Source: JAKALQ01 sp963978265 (GTDB lineage: Bacteria > Actinomycetota > Actinomycetes > S36-B12 > UBA5976). Taken from it: a stretch of DNA of 24,021 nt. Position 1 is the first letter of the stretch, and the number at the start of each line of letters is the position of its first letter. The stretch spans positions 1 to 24,021 of the forward strand of contig CAXBQV010000015.1 of NCBI GenBank assembly GCA_963978265.1, read 5' to 3'. A program made the translations under genes and the position numbers. The notes beneath the pieces are model-generated. The model ran no database searches. It saw nothing but the letters and a program-made list of their open reading frames with translations, and had not been told where the DNA came from. This document shows positions 15,335 through 22,832 of this stretch, piece by piece.

Positions 15335-15354
15335 ATTTGAGACTCCAAATCTCA
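15335..15354. promoter_or_regulatory. Overlapping dyads near the livK transcript start, possible operator
   Basis: ATTTG-N6-CAAAT (15335-15350) and TGAGA-N7-TCTCA (15338-15354) overlap in an AT-richer patch just downstream of the candidate -10. The position suits a repressor. No regulator gene of obvious match is adjacent. Confidence 0.35.
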
Positions 15355-15363
15355 CATATTGGA

Positions 15364-15369
15364 ATCATA
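15364..15369 (-). promoter_or_regulatory. Candidate -10 of the liv-kyn run (TATGAT)
   Basis: TATGAT on the minus strand is one base from the TATAAT consensus and gives a livK leader of about 138 bases. No good -35 hexamer sits 16-18 bases upstream, so an activator may be needed or the assignment is wrong. It is the best -10 candidate in the 177-base gap between the PAC2 gene and livK. Confidence 0.4.
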
Positions 15370-15396
15370 ACGAGACCTCCGGGCCACTCCCGGGAC

Positions 15397-16296
15397 CTAC
15401 TCGTCGCTCTTGCCGCGGGACTCCATCTGCGCGAGGAACTGCTCAACCTGGGCCGCAAGATTGTCGGTGTCGACGCCCGAGGGTGAGTCGGCCGCTTCCT
15501 CGGCACGCTCGGCCACGAGTGCGTCGTACTGCGCCTCCAACTGGTGCACGCCTTCGAGATTGTCGGTGTTCTGGTGGAGTTGCTCGTTGAGTTCGGCGTC
15601 GGTCTGCTCGGCTGCTTCGCGCAGCGCGTCAGTCGGAATCAACAACCCGGTTGCGAGCGACACCTCCTTCAGCAGCGCGAGCGCGCTCGCGGGATGGACG
15701 AGGTTCGCGAGGTAGTGCGGCACGTGTGCGGCGAAACCCATCGCCGGAATATTGCGTTCACCGAGCGTGTATTCCAGGACGCCGCTGAGACTTCCGGGAA
15801 CCTCCATGTCGCCCACCCATGAGCGTCGCCCGCTGAGTAACTCCGGTCGATTCGCATGCGCTGTCACTGCGATCGGACGCGTGTGAGGCGCGGGGAAGGG
15901 AACCGCCAACATGCCGACGGTCTTGCTGATGGCGTGCTCCTGAATAAACACCGCTACGTCGTCGATGATCGAGCGCCATGCGAAGTCGGGTTCGACGCCG
16001 TGCAGGACGAAGAATCCGGCACCGAGCTCGTCGCGGCAGGCGCTGATCTGCAATGAAGGGAGGTCCACTTCCGAGTAGTGATCGCTGGAGAAGTGCAATC
16101 GGGGCCGACGCGCGCGGTAGTCGTAGATGGAATCGATGTCGAATTCGGCTATGACGGAATGTTCAACCGAAGCGAGCACATGGTCCGTGGCGAGGCGCAC
16201 TGCATGCCCGGCTTCAAGAAAGCCGGTGAAGCCGTAGATGAGCACGGGGTTCTCGAACCCCGGCGACTCGGCGAGCATGCGCAGACGGCGATACAC
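15397..16296 (-). CDS. PAC2-family protein (proteasome-assembly-chaperone-like)
   Basis: A 299-aa protein with the N-terminal PAC2-family pattern LIYGFTGFLEAGHAVRLATD (19-38), a central core including GFFVLHGVEPDFAWRSI and VGMLAVPFPAPHTRP, and a C-terminal tail rich in Glu, Gln and Ala (EQTDAELNEQLHQN, then EAQYDALVAERAEEA), probably helical or coiled coil. The family is widespread in actinobacteria (for example Rv2125); its members resemble eukaryotic proteasome assembly chaperones, but a bacterial function is not firmly established. Translation starts at GTG 16296 with AAGGAGG five bases upstream, one of the best ribosome-binding sites here. It is divergent from the MFS gene and transcribed toward livK. 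Confidence 0.9.
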   Translation of the reverse strand: MYRRLRMLAESPGFENPVLIYGFTGFLEAGHAVRLATDHVLASVEHSVIAEFDIDSIYDYRARRPRLHFSSDHYSEVDLPSLQISACRDELGAGFFVLHGVEPDFAWRSIIDDVAVFIQEHAISKTVGMLAVPFPAPHTRPIAVTAHANRPELLSGRRSWVGDMEVPGSLSGVLEYTLGERNIPAMGFAAHVPHYLANLVHPASALALLKEVSLATGLLIPTDALREAAEQTDAELNEQLHQNTDNLEGVHQLEAQYDALVAERAEEAADSPSGVDTDNLAAQVEQFLAQMESRGKSDE

Positions 16297-16388
16297 GGTT
16301 CCTCCTTAGCAGAGTGTGAACGGTTTCCCTCGTGCTGTCATTCCCTTCGGCGCATTCGGCGCCCGAACCGGAATACACTCCGTTATCC

Positions 16389-16410
16389 GGGCGTTACCGC
16401 CCCGTACCCT
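16389..16410 (+). promoter_or_regulatory. Candidate promoter and dyad upstream of the MFS exporter
   Basis: TACCCT at 16405-16410 fits TANNNT and would start transcription about 36 bases before the ATG, which has GAGGA at proper spacing. Directly upstream GGGCG-TTAC-CGCCC (16389-16402) is a dyad between the expected -35 and -10, a common site for drug-responsive repressors. A direct repeat of TTCGGCGC lies at 16346-16362. Function is inferred from position only. Confidence 0.35.
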
Positions 16411-16452
16411 TGAATCCCGGGCCATCTACCCGCCCAAGTTGAGGACTTCTGC

Positions 16453-18051
16453 ATGTCGAAGAAAGAGCACGCCCCGCTCACGCACCGCGAGATCCTGGTC
16501 ATCATGTCCGGCCTCATGACCGGTCTGCTGCTTGCAGCCCTGGACCAGACCATCGTCTCCACGGCGTTGAAGCGCATCGTCGAGGACTTCAACGGCCTCG
16601 ATCACTACTCATGGGTGGTGACTGCCTACCTCCTCACGTCCACGGCGGTCACGCCGATCTACGGCAAGATCTCGGACATCTACGGACGTCGTCCGATGTT
16701 CATCTTCGCAATCGTCGTCTTCCTTGTTGGATCCGGTCTTGCGGGTGCGTCGCAGAGCATGGGGCAGCTCATTGCGACTCGCGCCATCCAGGGCATCGGT
16801 GCAGGTGGCCTCATGTCGATGACGTTCGCCATCATCGGCGACATCATCCCGCCGCGCGAGCGTGGTCGTTACCAAGGTCTGTTCGGAGCGGTGTGGGGCC
16901 TGTCATCGGTTGCCGGCCCGCTGCTCGGTGGCTACTTCTCCGATCATGCGACGCTGCTCGGTACCGACGGTTGGCGTTGGATCTTCTACATCAACCTGCC
17001 ATTCGGCATCGTTGCGCTCATCATCACCGCGATGGTGTTGCACGTTCCGCAGGCGAAGGTCGACCACTCGATCGACTACGTCGGCGCTACGTTGATGGTG
17101 ACGGGTGTCTCCTCATTGCTGTTGGCAATGTCCTACGCGGGCCCAACGTATGGATGGACCGATCGGCTGACGGTGATGTACGCGGTCGCGGGTACCGCAC
17201 TTTCGATCATCTTCCTCGTGTGGGAATCGCGTGCAGCCGAGCCGATCCTGTCGCTGACCCTGTTCCACAACAAGGTGTTCAGCGCAACCAGCGTCACGGG
17301 CTTCATCATCGGCGCCGGCATGTTCGGTGCGATCGTCATGCTGCCGCTCTACCTGCAGGTCGTAAAGGGCTCAACTGCAACGCAGGCCGGCCTGCAGTTG
17401 CTGCCGATGATGCTTGGCATCGTGTCGATGTCGATCTTCTCCGGCAAGCGCATTTCTGCCACCGGTCAATACCGCATGTTCCCGATCATGGGTGCACTGC
17501 TCATCACTGCTGGCGTGCTCGCGTTGCAGATCCTTGCGATCGACACGCCCTACTGGCAGCTCGCGATCATCATGGTCCTGATCGGCTGGGGCCTCGGCGC
17601 CAGCATGCAGCCGCTCGTCATCGCAGTGCAGAACTCGGTTGACTTCAAGGACATGGGCATCGCCACCAGCGCCAGTACGTTCTTCCGGTCGCTCGGCTCG
17701 GTGGTCGGCACCGCATTCTTCGGCGCCGTGCTGACCGAGAAACTGCACGATCACCTCGCGGAGCAGTTCGCGGCCCTGGCCAAGACGCACCCGGAACTGC
17801 TGCAGGGCTTCGATGCGTCGAAGATGTCCGCATTCAGCAGCAACACCGAGGCCGTTGCAACGCTGCCCGGCCCCGTGAAGACCGCGGTGCTGCAGGCATT
17901 CGTCGACACCTTCCACAATGTGTTCCTCTTCGCCGCTCCGGTGACGGCGCTGGCATTCGTGTTCGCACTCCTCATCCCGCACCAGAAGTTGCGCTCGGGT
18001 GAGGAACACGCGGCAGCGCGCGCCGAAGCCATCGCGGAATCGATGTCGTAG
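16453..18051 (+). CDS. MFS transporter, DHA2 (14-TM, EmrB/QacA) family
   Basis: Proton-driven exporter of 532 aa. It has the DHA2 hallmarks: motif D1 in ALDQTIVSTALKRI (29-42), motif A GKISDIYGRRPM (71-82), motif B around RAIQGIGAGG (110-119), and motif C in GLSSVAGPLLGG (149-160), the antiporter motif. About fourteen hydrophobic segments run to the end, with a large non-membrane loop near residues 430-475 before the last helix. Substrates of the family include dyes, antibiotics, lipids and siderophores; none can be named here. The ATG has GAGGA upstream. The next gene starts 18 bases downstream, so the two may be cotranscribed. Confidence 0.94.
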   Translation: MSKKEHAPLTHREILVIMSGLMTGLLLAALDQTIVSTALKRIVEDFNGLDHYSWVVTAYLLTSTAVTPIYGKISDIYGRRPMFIFAIVVFLVGSGLAGASQSMGQLIATRAIQGIGAGGLMSMTFAIIGDIIPPRERGRYQGLFGAVWGLSSVAGPLLGGYFSDHATLLGTDGWRWIFYINLPFGIVALIITAMVLHVPQAKVDHSIDYVGATLMVTGVSSLLLAMSYAGPTYGWTDRLTVMYAVAGTALSIIFLVWESRAAEPILSLTLFHNKVFSATSVTGFIIGAGMFGAIVMLPLYLQVVKGSTATQAGLQLLPMMLGIVSMSIFSGKRISATGQYRMFPIMGALLITAGVLALQILAIDTPYWQLAIIMVLIGWGLGASMQPLVIAVQNSVDFKDMGIATSASTFFRSLGSVVGTAFFGAVLTEKLHDHLAEQFAALAKTHPELLQGFDASKMSAFSSNTEAVATLPGPVKTAVLQAFVDTFHNVFLFAAPVTALAFVFALLIPHQKLRSGEEHAAARAEAIAESMS

Positions 18052-18069
18052 AGCGGAAGTACTGGGGCG

Positions 18070-19224
18070 ATGACCCGACTGCTTGTCCTGTTCGGTTCCG
18101 GCGAAACCACGCCGGCATTTGTCACGCTGCATCGGGAGCTCTTCGCGCGCCACGGCGAACTCACGAGTGCGTCTGCCGTGATGCTCGACACCACCTACGG
18201 ATTCCAGACGAACGCCGACGAACTCACGGCGCGGTTGCGTGGCTATTTCGCAGACTCCGCTGGAGTCGACGTCGGAGAGGTGCGACTGCGGTCGTCGAAT
18301 GCCGGGCCCGGTGCAGTTGCGACTGCAGTAGATACCGTTTCGACAGCGCGCTGGGTGTTCGCCGGTCCGGGGTCACCCACTTACACCGCTCGGAATTGGC
18401 TGGCCACCGGAATGGAGCGGGCCTTCACGCGAGTGCTGGAGCAGGGCTCGTTGGTCTTCGCATCTGCTGCTGCAATGTCGCTCGGCTCGCATGTGATGCC
18501 GGTGTACGAGATCTATCGCGTCGGGCAGGACCCGCATTGGCAGCCGGGCCTCGATGTGATCGGCGCCGCACTTGGTGTGAAGGCAGCGGTCGTCGCCCAT
18601 TACGACAACACCGAGGGCGGCACCCATGACACCCGTTACTGCTTCGCAGGTGCCGACCGTTTTGCAACGCTCGAGGCGCAACTCCCGGCGGATACCGGTG
18701 TAATCGGAGTCGACGAACACACGGCGGTCGTCATCGATCTCGACGAAGAATCCGTGGCGGTGCACGGTCGTGGTGGACTCACGCTGCGTTCACCCGGCGG
18801 CATCGCTGAACGCGTCGTACCTGCGGGAGCCGGCATCACGCTTGCTGAACTGCGGCAGGTGTTCGTCGCCGCCGAATCGCGCGCGAACCTGCACGAGGGT
18901 GTGACGGCTTCGGTGGCCACCGTCGAGGGACTGCTGGAGGCGCACCGATACGTCGAGGCTGTGAACGCGATCCTCGAACTCGATGCGGACGGCGTCGATC
19001 ATGCGATCCTCCGTCCGCTCATTGCGCGGATGGGTCGGCTGGCTGCCGGAGACGCAGCAGAGCACGACCTCGTCGGTCGGCTGCTCGCCTTGATCCTCGA
19101 GTTGCGCGAATCAGCCCGAAACGAGAAGCGGTGGTCGGATGCCGACAGCATCCGATACCGACTGACGGAACTCGGCATCAGCATCAACGATGGTCCCGAC
19201 GGCGCGAGTTGGACACGCAGTTGA
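18070..19224 (+). CDS. Cyanophycinase-like (peptidase S51 / class I GATase-like) domain fused to CysRS-type C-terminal domain
   Basis: The N-terminal ~240 residues look like the S51/cyanophycinase fold: LLVLFGSGETTP near the start, WVFAGPGSPTYTARNW (95-110), a nucleophile-elbow-like FASAAAM (130-136) in which S132 takes the place of the serine in GTSAG, AHYDN at 176-180, and GVDEHTAVVID (213-223), matching the family GxDExTA strand. Residues about 345-381 (SARNEKRWSDADSIRYRL, then GISINDGPDGASW) closely resemble the C-terminal tail of cysteinyl-tRNA synthetases, where the same pattern follows the anticodon-binding helices. No HIGH or KMSKS motif is present, so it is not a synthetase. The nucleophile neighbourhood is degenerate (Ala for the usual Gly), so peptidase activity is uncertain. 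The substrate is unknown. It follows the MFS exporter closely. Confidence 0.8.
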   Translation: MTRLLVLFGSGETTPAFVTLHRELFARHGELTSASAVMLDTTYGFQTNADELTARLRGYFADSAGVDVGEVRLRSSNAGPGAVATAVDTVSTARWVFAGPGSPTYTARNWLATGMERAFTRVLEQGSLVFASAAAMSLGSHVMPVYEIYRVGQDPHWQPGLDVIGAALGVKAAVVAHYDNTEGGTHDTRYCFAGADRFATLEAQLPADTGVIGVDEHTAVVIDLDEESVAVHGRGGLTLRSPGGIAERVVPAGAGITLAELRQVFVAAESRANLHEGVTASVATVEGLLEAHRYVEAVNAILELDADGVDHAILRPLIARMGRLAAGDAAEHDLVGRLLALILELRESARNEKRWSDADSIRYRLTELGISINDGPDGASWTRS

Positions 19225-19229
19225 ACGAG

Positions 19230-19303
19230 TAGGCCCCGTGGGGCTCGAACCCACGACCCACGGATTAAAAGTCCGTTGCTCTAACCAGCTGAGCTAGGGG
19301 CCC
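19230..19303 (-). tRNA. tRNA-Lys (anticodon TTT)
   Basis: The minus strand folds as a cloverleaf: acceptor GGGCCCC with GGGGCCT (terminal G-T pair), D arm GCTC/GAGC, anticodon stem ACGGA/TCCGT around loop CTTTTAA (anticodon TTT), T arm GTGGG/CCCAC around TTCGAGC, discriminator A. The following bases are CTCG, so CCA is not encoded. Confidence 0.96.
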
Positions 19304-19315
19304 GCGCGACGCGCA

Positions 19316-19321
19316 AGCATA
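19316..19321 (-). promoter_or_regulatory. Candidate -10 of tRNA-Lys (TATGCT)
   Basis: TATGCT lies 12 bases before the mature 5' end, predicting a start about 6 bases upstream of the tRNA. It sits between the L,D-transpeptidase stop and the tRNA. No clear -35 is seen. Confidence 0.35.
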
Positions 19322-19328
19322 CCGAGCG

Positions 19329-20051
19329 CTAGCCCAGCCACTTGCCGTAGATGAAGACGGTATCGCCTACGCCGAAACCACCGTCCCAGAGTGCATCGAC
19401 ATCGGCGTGCAACATACGCACACAACCGTGCGATGCCGGATACCACTTCACAAGGTCATCCGTGGACGAGCCGTGCAGGGCCATGCCATCATGGAAGAAG
19501 AACGGTCGATACATCTTTCCGTCCGGATAGATGGTGCTCTGCCACCACCGATTCACAACCCAGCCAACCGTGTGCCTGCCCAATACTGTCGGGAATGCCG
19601 CCATACCGGTTGAGACCGGCAGGATGCGCACGATCGTCGGCTGCATGGTCGCAGTGGTAATCGTGATCGTCTCGCCGGTTACCGGATCGATGGCCGGTGT
19701 GTCTGTGTAGACGAAGTCGTTGTCGATCCAGACTGCAGATTGGCACTGCAGATTGATGTTGAGGCCGAGGCGCATCCGTTTCGGAGTCTGCAGCGCGGTC
19801 GTCGTCTTGATCGCCGAACGCTCCGCAACGACCGGCCATGACCGCAGCACTGCGCGGCCGGTGAGTTCACGCCAGATGCAGGTGGCGCGTCCGGTGTCCT
19901 TGTCCCAGATTCCGTCGACGGCCCCGACGGGGAGTCCGAGGTCTGCGAGTGCTTGTTCGATGAGCATTGCATCGAGCGGGAGTGTGGCGGCGGCGGGAAC
20001 CGGTTGCAGGAGCAGCACAACTGCGGCGATGACACCGATAACCCTGCGCAT
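19329..20051 (-). CDS. Exported L,D-transpeptidase (YkuD) family protein
   Basis: A 240-aa protein with a signal peptide (MRRVIGVIAAVVLLLQ, cleavage likely near PAAA at 19-22), a peptidoglycan-binding-like segment (LIEQALADLGLPVGAVDGIWD at about 30-50, the PG_binding_1 pattern), and a C-terminal YkuD catalytic core. The core shows H193 in ALHGS and SHGCVRM at 207-213, with C210 as the nucleophile and H208/R212 conserved. Family members form 3-3 peptide cross-links in the cell wall or anchor proteins to it. I chose ATG 20051 because AGGGG sits upstream and the signal peptide begins there; the frame continues upstream with no export signal. It is divergent from the DUF1800 gene. Confidence 0.92.
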   Translation of the reverse strand: MRRVIGVIAAVVLLLQPVPAAATLPLDAMLIEQALADLGLPVGAVDGIWDKDTGRATCIWRELTGRAVLRSWPVVAERSAIKTTTALQTPKRMRLGLNINLQCQSAVWIDNDFVYTDTPAIDPVTGETITITTATMQPTIVRILPVSTGMAAFPTVLGRHTVGWVVNRWWQSTIYPDGKMYRPFFFHDGMALHGSSTDDLVKWYPASHGCVRMLHADVDALWDGGFGVGDTVFIYGKWLG

Positions 20052-20139
20052 GGGAACCCCTGATGCCAGACAACCACTGTCATGCTCGCTTGTCACGCGA
20101 ACGATGGGAATCCAAGCAAGTTCACAATCCGCGCAACGG

Positions 20140-20145
20140 TAGGCT
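20140..20145 (+). promoter_or_regulatory. Candidate -10 upstream of DUF1800 gene (TAGGCT)
   Basis: TAGGCT fits TANNNT and is identical to a hexamer upstream of glgA at 1411-1416. It predicts a leader of about 15 bases that contains the strong Shine-Dalgarno GGGAGGA. The 115-base gap to the divergent L,D-transpeptidase gene shows no other clear signal. Confidence 0.4.
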
Positions 20146-20166
20146 GTTTCCATTGAGGGAGGACGC

Positions 20167-21474
20167 ATGCAGGAACAGCGGTTGTTGACCGCGCGCGTGC
20201 TGCATCGCTGGTCCTTCGGCCCGCGCCCCGGCCAATATGCGAACACACTCACGACGGGTGCGGCTGCAGCAGCGCAACTCATCCTCTCGACCAACCCCGT
20301 GAACGCCGAATTGGACGTCGCACGTACGCCGGTGCCAGTGTTCGAACGGGTCAACAAGTTCACCGCGACGGACAGGCAAGCAGCGATCCTCCGACGCTCG
20401 GAGCAGCAACACCAGATGACGGTGTGGTGGCTCGACCGGATGGTCACGACGCAGCAGCCGCTCGTGGAGCGGATGGTGTGGTTCTGGCATGGGCATTGGG
20501 CGACATCCATCAACAAGGTGCAGGACCCGCGCCTGATGTTGAAGCAGAACGACACCTTCCGTGCGACCGCTCTCGGCGACTTCATTGCGCAGACAAAGCT
20601 GTTGCTACGCGACCCGGCGATGCTCGTCTGGCTCGACGGCACGGGGAACCGCAAGGGGCACCCGAACGAGAATCTCGGCCGAGAATTGCTCGAACTGTTC
20701 ACGATGGGTGTTGGGAATTATCTCGAACTCGACGTCCGCGAGGCAGCTCGCGCATTGACCGGCTGGAAGATCGACCTCGACGATGTGACGTCGTCCTTCA
20801 ATGCGGCGCAGTTCGACAACACATCGAAGACGGTGTTCAACACCACCCGGAACTTCGACGTGGACTCGCTGACAGACCATGTCATGCAGCAGCCGGCAAC
20901 CGCCGAGTTCCTTGTGCGTCGTTTGTGGTTGCGGCACATGAGTGAAACGGCGCCCGCGGATGCGCAGATGCGCGCCCTGGTGAACAGCATGGCTGGCACG
21001 TTCAACATGCAGTTGTTGGTCGCCACGATGGTGAACCAGACGGCAACCGAGCTCGGAGACCGCCCGCTCGCCAAGGCTCCGGTGCCGTGGCTTGTCGGTG
21101 TGCTCCGCTCGCTGGAGCTGACCATCGGTGGCTTCGACCTGCTCGAGCAGAAGCGGGTCATCCGTCATCTCTATTCGATGGGCCAGGTGCCGTTCGTGCC
21201 GCCAAGCGTCGCAGGCTGGCCAAGTGGAGGAGCATGGTTCACCTCGACGGCGGCGCAGTCCCGGCTCGAGTTGTCCCAGCGACTGCTCCGGCATGCGAAG
21301 TTGGCCTGGTTGGCCCGTGTAAAACCGGCTGCGCGGCCCACTGCGCTGGCGGATCATCTGGGCGTGCCTGTGTGGACCCGCAAGACGGCCGACATCCTGT
21401 CCTCGAAGCGCAACTCAGCAGCCGACGCGTACATCCTCGCCATCAATGCGCCCGAGTACTTGGTGGGGGTGTGA
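20167..21474 (+). CDS. DUF1800 family protein
   Basis: A 435-aa protein with the conserved DUF1800 landmarks: VLHRWSFGPRPGQ near residue 11, WFWHGHWATSINKV at 105-118, NENLGRELLELFTMGVGNY at 167-185, and EAARALTGW at 192-200. The function of the family is not established. No signal peptide or membrane segment is visible in this frame, unlike the next gene. The ATG has GGGAGGA four bases upstream. It ends one base before the DUF1501 start; DUF1800/DUF1501 pairs of this kind occur in many bacteria, so the two products very likely act together. Confidence 0.92.
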   Translation: MQEQRLLTARVLHRWSFGPRPGQYANTLTTGAAAAAQLILSTNPVNAELDVARTPVPVFERVNKFTATDRQAAILRRSEQQHQMTVWWLDRMVTTQQPLVERMVWFWHGHWATSINKVQDPRLMLKQNDTFRATALGDFIAQTKLLLRDPAMLVWLDGTGNRKGHPNENLGRELLELFTMGVGNYLELDVREAARALTGWKIDLDDVTSSFNAAQFDNTSKTVFNTTRNFDVDSLTDHVMQQPATAEFLVRRLWLRHMSETAPADAQMRALVNSMAGTFNMQLLVATMVNQTATELGDRPLAKAPVPWLVGVLRSLELTIGGFDLLEQKRVIRHLYSMGQVPFVPPSVAGWPSGGAWFTSTAAQSRLELSQRLLRHAKLAWLARVKPAARPTALADHLGVPVWTRKTADILSSKRNSAADAYILAINAPEYLVGV

Positions 21475-21475
21475 C

Positions 21476-22732
21476 ATGCATCGTGATGACATGGACGGGC
21501 TGACTCGTCGAGGCTTCCTCAAAGCATCGTGTGGTGTCGGGGCAACCGCGTTTCTCAGCGGTGTGAACATGCTGACCATGGAAGAAGTTGCGCAGGCGGC
21601 CGTCCGCAATCCGCTGCCGGCAGGCACGGGCATTCTCGTCCTTGTCACGCTCTACGGTGGCAACGACGGTTTGAACACCCTCGTCCCGTACGCAGATCCG
21701 GCCTATGCGTCGGCCCGTTCGGAACTCGCATTCGCAGCGAGTGATGTCATCACGCTCGACGATTCACTCGGACTGAATCCCGGCATGACCGGCTTCAAGT
21801 CGCTGTGGGACGCGGGGAAGCTCGCAATCGTGCGCGGCGTCGGCTATCCGGACTCGGATCATTCACACTTCCGCTCGATGGACATCTGGCAGACGGCGAG
21901 CCCGGTGAGTCCAGTGGGATCGGGATGGCTCGGTCGTTGGATGGATGCCACGAATGCGGATCCCATCACCGCGATGAATATCGGGACCACGATGCCGCCG
22001 CTGCTGGTTGGAAACCGACGTGCCGGCTCGACACTGCCTGTCACCGGCTTGCGACTGCCGTCCGGCAACCTCCGCCAACAGGTGCGCAAGTTCGGCGCAA
22101 ATGCGCAGGAGTACTCGCCCCTGCAGCAGGTTGCAGCACAGGCGGTCGACGATTGGTTCGACGCCGCCTCGACGACTGCCGATGCACTTCGCGCGAGCCT
22201 GCCGACGACCAATGATCCGGCCGACGCCGCGGCAGGTGCCACTGGAACCGGTGGCGAGGGGCAACTTGCGAACCAGCTCGACGTTGTCGCGCGGCTCATC
22301 AATGCAAGCGTCCCGACACGCGTGTACTCGGTGTCACTCGGTGGATTCGACACGCACTCGAACGAAAAGGGTGCGCAGACGACCTTGCTGAAGCAGGTCT
22401 CGCAATCGATCACGAACTTCATGAAACAGATCGGCGCCACGCAGCGCGCGAACGACGTGACGGTATTCGTATACAGCGAGTTCGGCCGTCGAGTCGCAGC
22501 GAATCTGAGCCAGGGCACGGATCACGGCACCGCCGGCCCCGCCTTCATCATCGGCAACGCAGTGAAGGGCGGCTTCTACGGTGCGCAGCCGTCGCTAACA
22601 AACCTCTGGAACGGGGACCTGGAGGTCAACACGGACTTCCGGGACATCTACGCATCCCTCCTCGAGCGGAGTCTCGGCGCGGATCCCGAAGCGGTGCTCG
22701 GCCCGTGGCGCGGACGCCTGCAATACGCCTGA
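21476..22732 (+). CDS. DUF1501 family protein with Tat signal
   Basis: A 418-aa protein. The N-terminus LTRRGFLKASCGVG (9-22) followed by a hydrophobic run is a twin-arginine signal, so the protein is exported folded. Then come the DUF1501 motifs: LVTLYGGNDGLNTLVPY at 56-72, HSHFRSMDIWQTASP, GGFDTHSNE, YSEFGRR and DHGTAGP. The family belongs to the alkaline-phosphatase/sulfatase-like fold, and the Asp/His residues in these motifs are probable metal ligands; the reaction is unknown. The start at 21476 is one base after the DUF1800 stop, with a G-rich stretch upstream. Confidence 0.92.
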   Translation: MHRDDMDGLTRRGFLKASCGVGATAFLSGVNMLTMEEVAQAAVRNPLPAGTGILVLVTLYGGNDGLNTLVPYADPAYASARSELAFAASDVITLDDSLGLNPGMTGFKSLWDAGKLAIVRGVGYPDSDHSHFRSMDIWQTASPVSPVGSGWLGRWMDATNADPITAMNIGTTMPPLLVGNRRAGSTLPVTGLRLPSGNLRQQVRKFGANAQEYSPLQQVAAQAVDDWFDAASTTADALRASLPTTNDPADAAAGATGTGGEGQLANQLDVVARLINASVPTRVYSVSLGGFDTHSNEKGAQTTLLKQVSQSITNFMKQIGATQRANDVTVFVYSEFGRRVAANLSQGTDHGTAGPAFIIGNAVKGGFYGAQPSLTNLWNGDLEVNTDFRDIYASLLERSLGADPEAVLGPWRGRLQYA

Positions 22733-22768
22733 GCGGAGCGCCGGTTTTCGCCGCCGCAACGAAGCGCG

Positions 22769-22809
22769 TACCCTTCTCCCACGACCTAGGCAACGGAGCC
22801 GCCTGGGTC
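22769..22809 (+). promoter_or_regulatory. Candidate glnR -10 and hairpin at the transcript start
   Basis: TACCCT at 22769-22774 is a TANNNT hexamer, the same as upstream of the MFS gene. A 9-bp stem GACCTAGGC/GCCTGGGTC (one T-G pair) with a 9-base loop occupies 22783-22809, beginning about where transcription would start. It could instead terminate the DUF1501 transcript, but the first T-rich stretch (GTTTTC) comes 7 bases after the stem. Confidence 0.4.
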
Positions 22810-22832
22810 GCTCGCGTTTTCGGAGGTGCACT

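Noticed and set aside
15220..15396. GlnR box upstream of livK
   Set aside because: I looked for GTNAC-N6-GNAAC repeats by eye and found no convincing match on either strand.
16611..17642. 343-codon plus-strand frame inside the MFS gene
   Set aside because: Same-strand frame-shifted shadow rich in Arg, His and Cys; the MFS frame has all family motifs.
18070..19224. Annotation as cysteinyl-tRNA synthetase or MshC
   Set aside because: Only the C-terminal tail resembles CysRS. There is no HIGH or KMSKS motif and no Rossmann catalytic core.
20052..20702. Upstream extension of the L,D-transpeptidase frame into the DUF1800 gene
   Set aside because: The extension is antisense to DUF1800, and a typical signal peptide with its own ribosome-binding site begins at 20051.
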